The notes under the pieces were generated by a model that had not been told where the DNA came from, made no database searches, and saw nothing but the letters and a program-made list of their open reading frames with translations. This document shows, one piece after another, positions 1 to 5,990 of a stretch of DNA of 8,623 nucleotides. The stretch comes from Candidatus Shapirobacteria bacterium UBA4062. GTDB taxonomy: Bacteria > Patescibacteriota > Microgenomatia > UBA12405. The stretch is from assembly GCA_002382075.1 (NCBI GenBank), contig DFZG01000046.1, forward strand, positions 1-8,623, read 5' to 3'. Numbering within the stretch: the stretch's first letter is position 1; each line of letters starts with the position of its first letter. Both the position numbers and the translations under genes were made by a program.

Positions 1-2378
1 TATTTGAAAATGCGCTTGAAAATCTCGGAATAGTGGCTAACGGGAATGAATTTTAGATCTTTTTTAACTTCTGAAGGGATTTCGACTAGTGATTTTTTGT
101 TATCAGCAGGGATGAATATAGTTTTAAGACCAGCCCGATGAGCGGCGATGGTTTTTTCTTTTAACCCGCCGATTTCTAAAATATTTCCCCGAAGGGTAAT
201 TTCGCCAGTCATACCAATGTCACGAGGAACCGCTTTGTTGGTTAGAGCCGAGACCAGAGCAGTGGTAATTGCACCGCCGGCGGAAGGACCGTCTTTGGGA
301 GTGGCTCCTTCAGGAACATGGATGTGAATATCAATTTTATGAAAATTTTGTTTAATCCCCCACTCTTTGGATTGACTACGGACAAAAGAAAGAGCCGCCC
401 GGCAGGATTCTTTCATTACCGAACCAAGCTTACCGGTTAAAATTAATTGGCCTTTTCCGGGCATAATATTTACTTCAACAAAAAGAATATCACCACCAAC
501 ACTAGTCCAAGCCAGACCGGTAGATACGCCAACTTGGTCTTTTTTACCCTTAAGTTGTGATGTAAATTTTTCAGGACCTAGAAACTTTTTGATGGTTTTT
601 TGACTGTTTAAATCGATTTTCTTTTTGGAAGAAGTGAGTAGGCTTTTGGCGGCTTTACGGAAAAGCGAGGCAAAGACTCTTTCCAAATTTCGGACACCGG
701 CTTCCCGGGTATATTTATCAACTAAATAGCGAATGGTATCGTCGGTGATGGGGATTAGGTGTTTATTTTCTAAGCCGTTGGCTTTAAGTTGTTTGGTAAT
801 TAAATATTTACGGGCGATATGAAATTTTTCTTCCTGGGTGTAGCCGGAAAAACGAATTATTTCTAACCTGTCCTGGAGTGGAGTGGGAATAGTGTTGATA
901 TTGTTGGCAGTAAGAATAAAAAATACTTTTGATAGATCCAGAGGAAAGTCTAAGTAATGGTCGTTAAAATCGGTGTTTTGCTCTGGATCTAACGTTTCCA
1001 AAAGAGCGGCAGATGGGTCACCACGATAGTCGGCACCGATTTTATCGACCTCATCGAGCATAAACACAGGATTCATGGATTTGGCATCTTTGAGACCTTT
1101 AACAATCCGTCCGGGCATAGCGCCGACATAGGTGCGACGGTGACCACGGATTTCGGCTTCATCACGGATACCTCCAAGTGAGGCCCTGACAAATTCCCGA
1201 CCCATAGATTTGGCAATTGAGCGACCAAGAGAGGTTTTACCGACACCAGGAGGACCGACAAAACAAAGAATATTAGCGGTACTAAGATCTGGTTGTTTGC
1301 TTTTGGATTTGGATTTTAATTTAGCGACCGCTAAATTTTCCAAAATTCTATCTTTAACTTCTTTTAGGCCATAATGATCCTGTTCAAGTATTTTATTGGC
1401 TTTTTTGATATTCAGATCTGATTTTGAATATTTACCCCAAGGTAATTCTAAAACTGTGTCCAAGTAAGTTCGAATATAGCCGGATTCCGGAGACATGGAA
1501 CCCATGTCATTGAGACGATTTAGTTCTTTAATCAACTTTCTTTTGATAGATTTGGGTATATCTTTTTTTCGGATTTTGGTGGCTAGATCTGAGTTTTCCC
1601 CGGCCTCATTTTTTCCAAGTCTTTTGAGTTCTTTATCGATTTGTCTTTTTCTTTCTTCCAAAACATTTCGCTTCATACTGACATTGAATTTTTCCTGGGT
1701 TTTTTCTTCGATTGATCTTTCAAGTTGAGCCACTTTCATTTCTCGAAGTAAATATTCGGTGGCTGTTTTTAGTCTTTGACTAACTAAAAGTGTTTCGAGT
1801 AAAGCTTGTTTTTCGGGAATTTTAGCTTCGACCGAAAAAGAAACTTGATCAGCTAGGTCACTGCTACTAATACCGGTACTTAGCTGCATCATGGCAGGAA
1901 GATCAAATTGTCGACCCATGGCAAACGCCTTTTTAAGTTGACTAAGTAGGGCCTCGGCTGATTGTTGAATGTCGGTGGCTGATTCGGTTATAAAGGGTAA
2001 GTCAACATATTCGACCGACGGATAGGGTTCCGTTTGAACCATATCGACAATATTAACCCGGGATAAACCTTTGACAATGGCATGAAGATTACCGTCAGTT
2101 TGAAGAATGTGCTCAATCCGGGCAATGACTCCAACAGTATAAATGTCGGACAATAAGGGTTTTTCGGTATTGGCCTTTCGTTGGGTGGCGATTATTACAA
2201 GTTTATTAGTGTTGTCGAAGGCGTGAAGAAGCGATTTCATGGTTTCTTTACGACCAAAGAAGAGCGATGTCTCGACTGATGGAAATAAGGTCAAATTACG
2301 TAAGGGAATAAAAGGGAGAACTTTTTTGATAGGAGCAGGGGAGTTTTTTGACTGAGTTTTTTTAGGCTTATCTGTCAT
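1..2378 (-). CDS. lon: Lon protease, ATP-dependent AAA+ serine protease (3' end at window edge)
   Basis: Lon degrades misfolded and regulatory proteins in the cytoplasm as a homohexamer. I translated 792 residues from ATG 2378 without interruption. The N-terminal substrate-binding (LAN) domain starts near residue 17 (VLPFIPLRNLTLFP). A charged helical region follows at about 215-290. The AAA+ module has Walker A GPPGVGKT at 375-382, Walker B LDEVD with D442 and E443, and sensor-1 FILTANN. The C-terminal protease domain has catalytic Ser699 in PKDGPSAGG and Lys742 in GGLKEK, 43 residues apart as in E. coli (S679/K722). The visible protein ends FKRIFK, and the next two bases are TA, so the following codon is either a stop (TAA or TAG) or Tyr. 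The length is already normal for the family, so the gene is probably complete to within one base. There is no upstream Shine-Dalgarno and no in-frame alternative Met near the N-terminus. It is divergent from era and probably heat-shock regulated through the adjacent CIRCE-like site. Confidence 0.97.
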   Translation of the reverse strand, partial: MTDKPKKTQSKNSPAPIKKVLPFIPLRNLTLFPSVETSLFFGRKETMKSLLHAFDNTNKLVIIATQRKANTEKPLLSDIYTVGVIARIEHILQTDGNLHAIVKGLSRVNIVDMVQTEPYPSVEYVDLPFITESATDIQQSAEALLSQLKKAFAMGRQFDLPAMMQLSTGISSSDLADQVSFSVEAKIPEKQALLETLLVSQRLKTATEYLLREMKVAQLERSIEEKTQEKFNVSMKRNVLEERKRQIDKELKRLGKNEAGENSDLATKIRKKDIPKSIKRKLIKELNRLNDMGSMSPESGYIRTYLDTVLELPWGKYSKSDLNIKKANKILEQDHYGLKEVKDRILENLAVAKLKSKSKSKQPDLSTANILCFVGPPGVGKTSLGRSIAKSMGREFVRASLGGIRDEAEIRGHRRTYVGAMPGRIVKGLKDAKSMNPVFMLDEVDKIGADYRGDPSAALLETLDPEQNTDFNDHYLDFPLDLSKVFFILTANNINTIPTPLQDRLEIIRFSGYTQEEKFHIARKYLITKQLKANGLENKHLIPITDDTIRYLVDKYTREAGVRNLERVFASLFRKAAKSLLTSSKKKIDLNSQKTIKKFLGPEKFTSQLKGKKDQVGVSTGLAWTSVGGDILFVEVNIMPGKGQLILTGKLGSVMKESCRAALSFVRSQSKEWGIKQNFHKIDIHIHVPEGATPKDGPSAGGAITTALVSALTNKAVPRDIGMTGEITLRGNILEIGGLKEKTIAAHRAGLKTIFIPADNKKSLVEIPSEVKKDLKFIPVSHYSEIFKRIFK

Positions 2379-2413
2379 ATTAGCAGTCTATCACTTAGTT
2401 TGCTAAGTGTCAA
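2379..2413 (-). promoter_or_regulatory. Predicted lon promoter, probably giving a leaderless mRNA
   Basis: On the minus strand a perfect -35 TTGACA (2413-2408) is followed by a 17-base spacer and TAGACT (2390-2385, 4 of 6 matches to TATAAT). Only six bases separate this -10 from the ATG at 2378. A start site at the usual distance would fall on or within a base or two of the A of the start codon, leaving no room for a Shine-Dalgarno sequence. The consensus -35 and ideal spacing are seen directly; leaderless transcription is inferred. Confidence 0.6.
2380..2406. promoter_or_regulatory. CIRCE-like operator (HrcA binding site) upstream of lon
   Basis: The half-sites TTAGCAGTC (2380-2388) and GTTTGCTAA (2398-2406) are separated by exactly nine bases. 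The CIRCE consensus is TTAGCACTC-N9-GAGTGCTAA, so 15 of 18 defined positions match and the spacer length is exact. The outer six bases of each arm (TTAGCA / TGCTAA) are perfectly complementary. The site covers the predicted lon spacer and -10 and abuts the start codon, where a bound repressor would block RNA polymerase. CIRCE normally controls groESL and the hrcA-grpE-dnaK-dnaJ operon; in mycoplasmas it also precedes lon. HrcA itself is not in this window. Confidence 0.72.
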
Positions 2414-2466
2414 TAATAGAGAAATTATTATGACAGATATTTTAAATTATAAAAGCGGGTAAAGAC

Positions 2467-2475
2467 TGATAAAAT
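2467..2475 (+). promoter_or_regulatory. Predicted era promoter (extended -10)
   Basis: TG at 2467-2468, one base, then TAAAAT (2470-2475) fits the extended -10 pattern TGnTATAAT with five of six hexamer matches. No convincing -35 is present at the normal distance, which extended -10 promoters tolerate. The hexamer ends eight bases before the era ATG at 2484, so the transcript would have almost no leader. Other AT-rich hexamers nearby could also serve. Confidence 0.45.
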
Positions 2476-2483
2476 ATAGATTA

Positions 2484-3395
2484 ATGGATAATGATAATAA
2501 TGACAAAATAAAATTTGGACGGGTGGTGTTGGTTGGCAGGCCTAACACGGGTAAATCAACTTTATTAAATGCAATGATGGAACAGAAAGTAGCCATCACT
2601 TCTCCCCTACCCCAAACTACCAGAAAAAATAACCGAGTGGTTTTGTCGGATAGTAGAGGTAAAATTATTTTTTCGGATACGCCGGGAATGATGGCAAAAG
2701 TAGATGACTTGGTAGGTAAAAGAATTAACTTAGAATCTCCAAAAGAAAGTAGTAGAGCCGATGTAATAGTGATGGTGGTAGATATTTCAAGGCCTAAGTC
2801 GGAGGAAGAAAACAAAGTAATTGGGATAATTCGCAAGTCGAGAGCCAAAAAAGTTTTGGTGTATAATAAAATGGATTTGGCGTTAGATAAGAGGGATTTT
2901 TTACCTGATTATAATTATTTAGAAGAAGAGTTTGATAAAGTAGTGACAACTAGTGCGCTAAAGGAAAAAAATGTAAAACAATTGATTGGAGTTATATTTG
3001 ATTTGTTGCCAGAAGTTGAGAAAGACACTTTGGGTGAAGATGGAGAATTAATTAAATTGGATAAAGTATTTCAAATTGGAATGTCGAGCAAAGAATACAT
3101 CGCTGAATTAATTAGGGAAAAAGCTTATTTGTATTTGCGAAAAGAAGTGCCGTATTCAGTAACGGTGGAAGTAGATAAGGTATACGAGAAAAAAGGAATG
3201 TTGATTGTTGAGGCAAGAATTTTGACCAGTGCTGAAAGGTATAAAAAAATGATAATTGGAAAAGATGGTAAAAAAATAAAGGAAATTGGGTATAATACAC
3301 GTAAAGAATTGGAGTTAATGTCAAGCAAAAAGGTGTTTTTGCAGCTCAACGTTGAAGTTGACCGGCATTGGCCTGAAAGAGAAATTATTAATTAA
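2484..3395 (+). CDS. era: GTPase Era, 30S ribosome assembly factor
   Basis: Era is an essential GTPase that binds the 3' end of 16S rRNA and helps mature the 30S subunit. The 303-residue protein has the normal family length and both domains. In the GTPase domain: G1 GRPNTGKS at 18-25, the switch I segment SPLPQTTR at 40-47, G3 DTPG at 65-68, G4 NKMD at 128-131 and G5 SAL at 157-159. The C-terminal KH domain follows, with REKAYLYLRKEVPYS at 211-225 and the RNA-binding loop IIGKDGKKIKEIG at 257-269. All catalytic and binding motifs look intact. The N-terminus is acidic and Asn-rich (MDNDNND). No Shine-Dalgarno precedes ATG 2484, consistent with a leaderless start. mscL follows nine bases after its stop and is probably co-transcribed. 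Confidence 0.97.
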   Translation: MDNDNNDKIKFGRVVLVGRPNTGKSTLLNAMMEQKVAITSPLPQTTRKNNRVVLSDSRGKIIFSDTPGMMAKVDDLVGKRINLESPKESSRADVIVMVVDISRPKSEEENKVIGIIRKSRAKKVLVYNKMDLALDKRDFLPDYNYLEEEFDKVVTTSALKEKNVKQLIGVIFDLLPEVEKDTLGEDGELIKLDKVFQIGMSSKEYIAELIREKAYLYLRKEVPYSVTVEVDKVYEKKGMLIVEARILTSAERYKKMIIGKDGKKIKEIGYNTRKELELMSSKKVFLQLNVEVDRHWPEREIIN

Positions 3396-3404
3396 ATAAT
3401 AATA

Positions 3405-3713
3405 ATGAAAAAAGTAGCCGTAAAAAATGAATTTTTAGATTTTTTAAAGGATTATAGTGTTATACAGCTAGCGGTAGGTGTGGTTATTGGTAATGCGGTA
3501 AAAGAACTGGTTAGTTCTTTGGCTAATAATATTATTATGCCATTGGTCGGAATATTTACACCTTCGGGTGCTTGGAGAGACATTGCTTTTAGTATTGCCG
3601 GATCAGAGTTTAAAGTTGGTTTGCTTTTATCAAGCTTGATAGACTTTATAATTGTAGCTTTGATAGTTTTTTTGGTAGCAAAAAAATTGCTTAAAGTAGA
3701 AATTAAAAAATAA
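3405..3713 (+). CDS. mscL: Large-conductance mechanosensitive channel MscL, short form
   Basis: MscL is a homopentameric inner-membrane channel that opens under membrane tension to release solutes during osmotic downshock. The 102-residue protein aligns with E. coli MscL at an offset of three residues. It has an amphipathic N-terminus (EFLDFLKDYSV), TM1 at about 19-46 with the gate signature QLAVGVVIGNAV (G25 and G29 match E. coli G22 and G26), the IIMPLVG turn at 43-49, a short loop, and TM2 at about 72-94. E. coli Asp18 is Gln21 here. The protein ends with a short basic tail (KVEIKK), so the C-terminal cytoplasmic helix bundle of the ~136-residue E. coli protein is missing. Channels without this bundle can still gate, so this looks like a natural short form. 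There is no Shine-Dalgarno; the AT-only nine-base gap after era suggests an operon. Confidence 0.95.
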   Translation: MKKVAVKNEFLDFLKDYSVIQLAVGVVIGNAVKELVSSLANNIIMPLVGIFTPSGAWRDIAFSIAGSEFKVGLLLSSLIDFIIVALIVFLVAKKLLKVEIKK

Positions 3714-3754
3714 AAGTAGACATTGTTCTTGTTTTGAGCTATATTAAAAGTAGA
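3691..3754 (+). repeat. Short direct repeats TAAAAGTAGA around the mscL stop
   Basis: TAAAAGTAGA occurs exactly at 3711-3720 (including the mscL stop codon) and at 3745-3754, with a one-mismatch copy TTAAAGTAGA at 3691-3700 inside mscL. The two exact copies are followed by similar bases (cATTGTT and tATTTGTT). They lie upstream of the ytxH-like gene and could be a regulatory array, a small local duplication, or chance in AT-rich DNA. Confidence 0.35.
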
Positions 3755-3756
3755 TA
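3729..3756 (+). promoter_or_regulatory. Possible promoter for the ytxH-like gene
   Basis: TTGTTT (3729-3734), a 16-base spacer and TAGATA (3751-3756) make a modest sigma-70-like promoter in the 69-bp gap before the ytxH-like gene. It would give a leader of about 20 bases carrying the Shine-Dalgarno sequence. The match is weak, and read-through from era-mscL is equally possible. Confidence 0.3.
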
Positions 3757-3771
3757 TTTGTTATAAACAAT

Positions 3772-3776
3772 AGGAG
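3772..3776 (+). promoter_or_regulatory. Shine-Dalgarno sequence of the ytxH-like gene
   Basis: AGGAG at 3772-3776 lies six bases before ATG 3783, an ideal position. It is the only clear, well-spaced Shine-Dalgarno sequence I found ahead of any gene in this window, and it fixes the start of the ytxH-like gene. Confidence 0.8.
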
Positions 3777-3782
3777 AAAAAA

Positions 3783-4211
3783 ATGAAAAATAAAGGTGGA
3801 AAATTTGTTTTAGCCGGTATTGTTGGAGCCGTTACCGGAGCCATTAGTGGTTTATTGTTGGCCCCAAAATCAGGTAAAGAAACTCGGGCTGATATCGTAA
3901 ATTTGGCAAAAAAAATTCAGACCGATATAAAGACCGGGACTGTGGAAACAAAATCTAAAGTCGAAGAAATATTTGGAAATGCGACTGCTGAGGCAGTAGC
4001 TAAATTTGAAAAAATTAAAAAAGCAGTAGTGGATAAAATTGCCGCTGCAAAAACTGCCGGAAAAAAAATTGATAAAGAAAGCTATTCGATGATTGTCGAT
4101 GACGTGATAACTGAGTTCAAAGATGATTTATCACAGACCAAGGACGGAGTCAAAAAAATGGCTCAGATGTTGAAAAAGGATTGGGAGAAAATCAAAAAAT
4201 CCTTAGCTTAA
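3783..4211 (+). CDS. YtxH-like (gas vesicle/general-stress family) small membrane protein
   Basis: This 142-residue protein has one N-terminal membrane segment (about residues 8-27, FVLAGIVGAVTGAISGLLLA) followed by the LLAPKSGKETR signature at 25-35 that defines YtxH-type proteins. The rest is a Lys/Glu/Ala-rich helical region, probably coiled coil, with repeated charged segments around 40-95 and 105-140. Family members are small envelope-associated proteins linked to general stress in Bacillus; the molecular function is unknown. It starts after a strong AGGAG site and may be better translated than its neighbours. It converges on obg with one base between the two stop codons (stops end at 4211 and 4213) and no recognisable terminator hairpin, so the two transcripts must overlap or end inside the opposing gene. 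Confidence 0.85.
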   Translation: MKNKGGKFVLAGIVGAVTGAISGLLLAPKSGKETRADIVNLAKKIQTDIKTGTVETKSKVEEIFGNATAEAVAKFEKIKKAVVDKIAAAKTAGKKIDKESYSMIVDDVITEFKDDLSQTKDGVKKMAQMLKKDWEKIKKSLA

Positions 4212-4212
4212 A

Positions 4213-5163
4213 CTAGGTATTAGTTTTGGTAATCAGGTCGGATAGTTTTTTGATGGAGTCTGTATTTAGTACGGAGGTAGACGAAACAGCCTGAGTTTCT
4301 TTTTTTATTTTGGTAAGCTTATCGGGCGAAACTAGGTCGACTTTAGTGATGACTAATAATTCTTTTTTATTGGTAAGGTTCGAACTAAAACTAGATAGTT
4401 CTTGGCGAATAATTTCAATATCTTTTTGAGGATTTTGGGATTCAGAAGAGAGGCAGTGAATAATCAAGCGAGTCCTCTCGATGTGTTTCAAAAACTTAAA
4501 ACCAAGACCTTTCCCCTGAGAAGCACCTTCAATTAGTCCGGGGATATCGGCAATAATTAATCCGCCCTTGGTAACACCTAAATTGGGTTCAAGGGTGGTA
4601 AATGCATAGCTACCAACTTTGGCATCAGCATTGGATAATTCGTTTAATAGCGAGGTTTTACCGGCGTTGGGAAGACCAATTAGGCCAACATCGGCGATTA
4701 GTTTTAGCTGAAGATGAAGAGATTTGGCTAAAGTTTGTCGGCCGGTTTCGGCTTCCTGAGGAGTTTGATTGGTAGCGGATCGGAAAAAATAATTTCCCCG
4801 ACCACCTTTACCGCCTTTGGCCATAAGTTCAGTTTGGCCGACTTTAGTAAATTCTATTTGAGTACCATTGTCGTAAGTTACCAGAGTACCAACTGGAACC
4901 TCAACCACAAGGTCTTTGCCACCATGACCGGTTCTTTGGTTTTTACCACCGTGGTCGCCATTTTCAGCTTCAAACCTTTTTTGAAATCGAAACTGTGAGA
5001 GTTTACTGATATCGGAAACTGCCTTAAAGTAGACGGAACCACCATCGCCACCATCGCCACCATCCGGACCACCTTTTGGTCGCCAACGATCACGATAAAA
5101 ATGGACTAGACCATTTCCACCATTTCCGGCTTTAATAGTGATGGAGACTTCGTCGATTAGCAT
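4213..5163 (-). CDS. obg: GTPase Obg/CgtA, 50S ribosome assembly and stress GTPase
   Basis: Obg is an essential GTPase that acts in late 50S assembly and in stress signalling. From ATG 5163 the protein has 316 residues. The N-terminal glycine-rich Obg domain (1-156) shows KAGNGGNGLVHF, GGPDGGDGGDGG and GGKGGRGN. The G domain follows: G1 GLPNAGKTS at 163-171, switch I YAFTTLEPNLG at 186-196, G3 DIPG at 206-209, then IEGASQGKGLG and FLKHIERT. G4 is TKVD (273-276) rather than the usual NKxD. G5 is probably SSTSVLN near 294-300. There is no C-terminal OCT domain, which is common outside Firmicutes. A TTG one codon upstream could extend the frame, but ATG 5163 is the better start. The gene lies 29 bp after trxA and may be read both from the trxA promoter and from its own -10. 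Confidence 0.96.
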   Translation of the reverse strand: MLIDEVSITIKAGNGGNGLVHFYRDRWRPKGGPDGGDGGDGGSVYFKAVSDISKLSQFRFQKRFEAENGDHGGKNQRTGHGGKDLVVEVPVGTLVTYDNGTQIEFTKVGQTELMAKGGKGGRGNYFFRSATNQTPQEAETGRQTLAKSLHLQLKLIADVGLIGLPNAGKTSLLNELSNADAKVGSYAFTTLEPNLGVTKGGLIIADIPGLIEGASQGKGLGFKFLKHIERTRLIIHCLSSESQNPQKDIEIIRQELSSFSSNLTNKKELLVITKVDLVSPDKLTKIKKETQAVSSTSVLNTDSIKKLSDLITKTNT

Positions 5164-5169
5164 CAATAG

Positions 5170-5178
5170 ATTCTAGCA
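5170..5178 (-). promoter_or_regulatory. Predicted obg promoter (extended -10)
   Basis: On the minus strand TG (5178-5177), one base, then TAGAAT (5175-5170) is a good extended -10, with five of six hexamer matches. It ends six bases before the obg ATG, the same geometry as at lon. No -35 is recognisable; trxA read-through may also supply obg. Confidence 0.4.
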
Positions 5179-5192
5179 CAAAATAGGCCAGA

Positions 5193-5504
5193 TTATTGGT
5201 TTACTGCATCAAGATATTCCTGTTTTTGTCGAAAACCGACAAAAACTTGTTTGACTTGTCCCTTATTGAAAAGAATGACGGTCGGAATGGCACTAATGCC
5301 ATATTTTGAAGCAATTTGAGGTTCTTCGTCGACGTTTAATTTGAGAACTTTTACTTTGTCGGATAATTCTTTACCCACTTCTTCAATGATGGGACCAAGC
5401 ATTTGACAAGGACCACACCAAGGGGCCCAAAAATCGACTAGAACTTGACCGGAATTGTCGAGAACTTCTTTTTGAAAATCAGCTGTCTTGATTGAATTTG
5501 CCAT
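5193..5504 (-). CDS. trxA: Thioredoxin
   Basis: Thioredoxin is the cytoplasmic dithiol-disulfide reductant for ribonucleotide reductase, peroxiredoxins and oxidised proteins. The 103-residue protein is a complete single-domain thioredoxin. It has VLVDFWAPWCGPC at 21-33 with the redox pair Cys30 and Cys33, the buried Asp at 24, the structural NVDEEPQIASKYGI at 57-70, and the cis-proline loop SAIPT with Pro74. There is no signal peptide or membrane anchor, so it is cytoplasmic. It has its own near-consensus promoter, which starts right after the upstream coiled-coil gene ends; the leader of about 25 bases has no Shine-Dalgarno. obg follows 29 bp downstream. Confidence 0.97.
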   Translation of the reverse strand: MANSIKTADFQKEVLDNSGQVLVDFWAPWCGPCQMLGPIIEEVGKELSDKVKVLKLNVDEEPQIASKYGISAIPTVILFNKGQVKQVFVGFRQKQEYLDAVNQ

Positions 5505-5536
5505 AATTATTTTTGTTAAAATTTTAATCTTTTGAA

Positions 5537-5564
5537 ATTATACTACATATGTAGTTGTTTACAA
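5537..5564 (-). promoter_or_regulatory. trxA promoter
   Basis: On the minus strand TTGTAA (5564-5559), a 16-base spacer and a perfect TATAAT (5542-5537) form one of the best promoters in the window. It begins three bases after the stop of the upstream gene. The transcript would have a leader of roughly 25 bases before ATG 5504, which contains a 12-bp AT-only palindrome (TTAAAATTTTAA, 5516-5527). Confidence 0.65.
5542..5555. promoter_or_regulatory. 14-bp perfect palindrome in the trxA promoter spacer
   Basis: ACTACATATGTAGT is fully self-complementary and has no loop, so it suits a dimeric protein site better than an RNA hairpin. It fills most of the spacer between -35 and -10 and includes the first base of the -10, the classic location of a repressor operator. 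The cognate regulator is not identifiable from the window. Confidence 0.5.
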
Positions 5565-5566
5565 GA

Positions 5567-5980
5567 CTATGTTCTTTTTTTAATTAAGCGGGCGGAATAA
5601 ATAATGTCCATCAGGGTACCATCAGGGGCTTCGATTTGGCGGGAACCGGAAAGAGTAATGTATTGCGTCAGATAATCGGACATGGCAATTTTTACTTCCC
5701 GAAGTTCGTTTTTTATTTCTTTGGTTTTGTCGATTATCGAGACAGCATTTGATTGTTTTAAGGCTTTTTGACGAGCAATTGATTTGGTTTTGGAAATCTT
5801 ATCAGTTTCTTGGGCTATTTGACTATACTCAGTATCATTGTCAAGAATCGACTGGAGCATGCTTTTTTGCTCCTGAAGATCACGGGTGAGCGAATCCAGT
5901 TTAAGATTGTAGGAATTGATTAAATTTTCGACATTAATAATGTCGCTTCCTTGGTTGGGTTGAGTTTTTGTATTGGTCAT
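5567..5980 (-). CDS. Hypothetical coiled-coil protein
   Basis: I do not recognise this 137-residue protein. It is soluble, with no signal peptide or membrane segment. Residues about 15-110 are rich in Lys, Glu, Gln, Asp, Leu and Ile with heptad-like spacing, suggesting one or two long helices in a coiled coil. The C-terminus is less charged (SRQIEAPDGTLMDIIYSA) and ends in a basic tail, KKRT. Its start is ten bases after the dus stop. AAGG directly abuts the ATG, too close for a normal Shine-Dalgarno, and a TGCTAAAGT extended -10-like string lies just upstream over the end of dus. Position suggests it is the last gene of the lipoprotein-RRM-dus operon, since trxA has its own promoter. Confidence 0.75.
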   Translation of the reverse strand: MTNTKTQPNQGSDIINVENLINSYNLKLDSLTRDLQEQKSMLQSILDNDTEYSQIAQETDKISKTKSIARQKALKQSNAVSIIDKTKEIKNELREVKIAMSDYLTQYITLSGSRQIEAPDGTLMDIIYSARLIKKRT

Positions 5981-5990
5981 CCTTTACACT

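Larger units (their letters stand above)
2369..2439. repeat. 11-bp perfect inverted repeat flanking the lon promoter region
   Basis: TATCTGTCATA (2369-2379), which contains the lon start codon, is repeated in inverted form as TATGACAGATA (2429-2439), with 49 bases between the arms. A second inverted repeat lies inside it: CACTTAG (2392-2398), a four-base loop TTTG, then CTAAGTG (2403-2409), which shares bases with the right CIRCE arm. The right 11-mer reads like a copy of the lon start (ATG ACA GAT) pointing into a ten-codon plus-strand frame that ends at TAA 2460-2462. No function is assigned. Confidence 0.5.

Noticed and set aside
2430..2462. Ten-codon plus-strand mini-ORF (ATG ACA GAT ...) upstream of era, as a leader peptide
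   Set aside because: There is no Shine-Dalgarno and the predicted era -10 lies downstream of it, so it would probably not be in the era transcript.
2447..2848. 133-codon open frame on the minus strand opposite era
   Set aside because: It is antisense to the well-supported GTPase domain of Era, has no recognisable domain and no start signal.
3758..3770. TTGTT-ATA-AACAA stem upstream of the ytxH-like gene as a terminator or riboswitch
   Set aside because: The stem is only five A/T-rich pairs with no T-run, too weak to support a terminator or structured RNA.
4735..4998. 87-codon open frame on the plus strand opposite obg
   Set aside because: It is a shadow of the glycine-rich Obg domain; the composition simply mirrors the real gene.
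5164..5166. TTG codon as the obg start
   Set aside because: ATG follows immediately in frame, matches the usual Obg N-terminus (MLIDEV) and is better placed relative to the -10.
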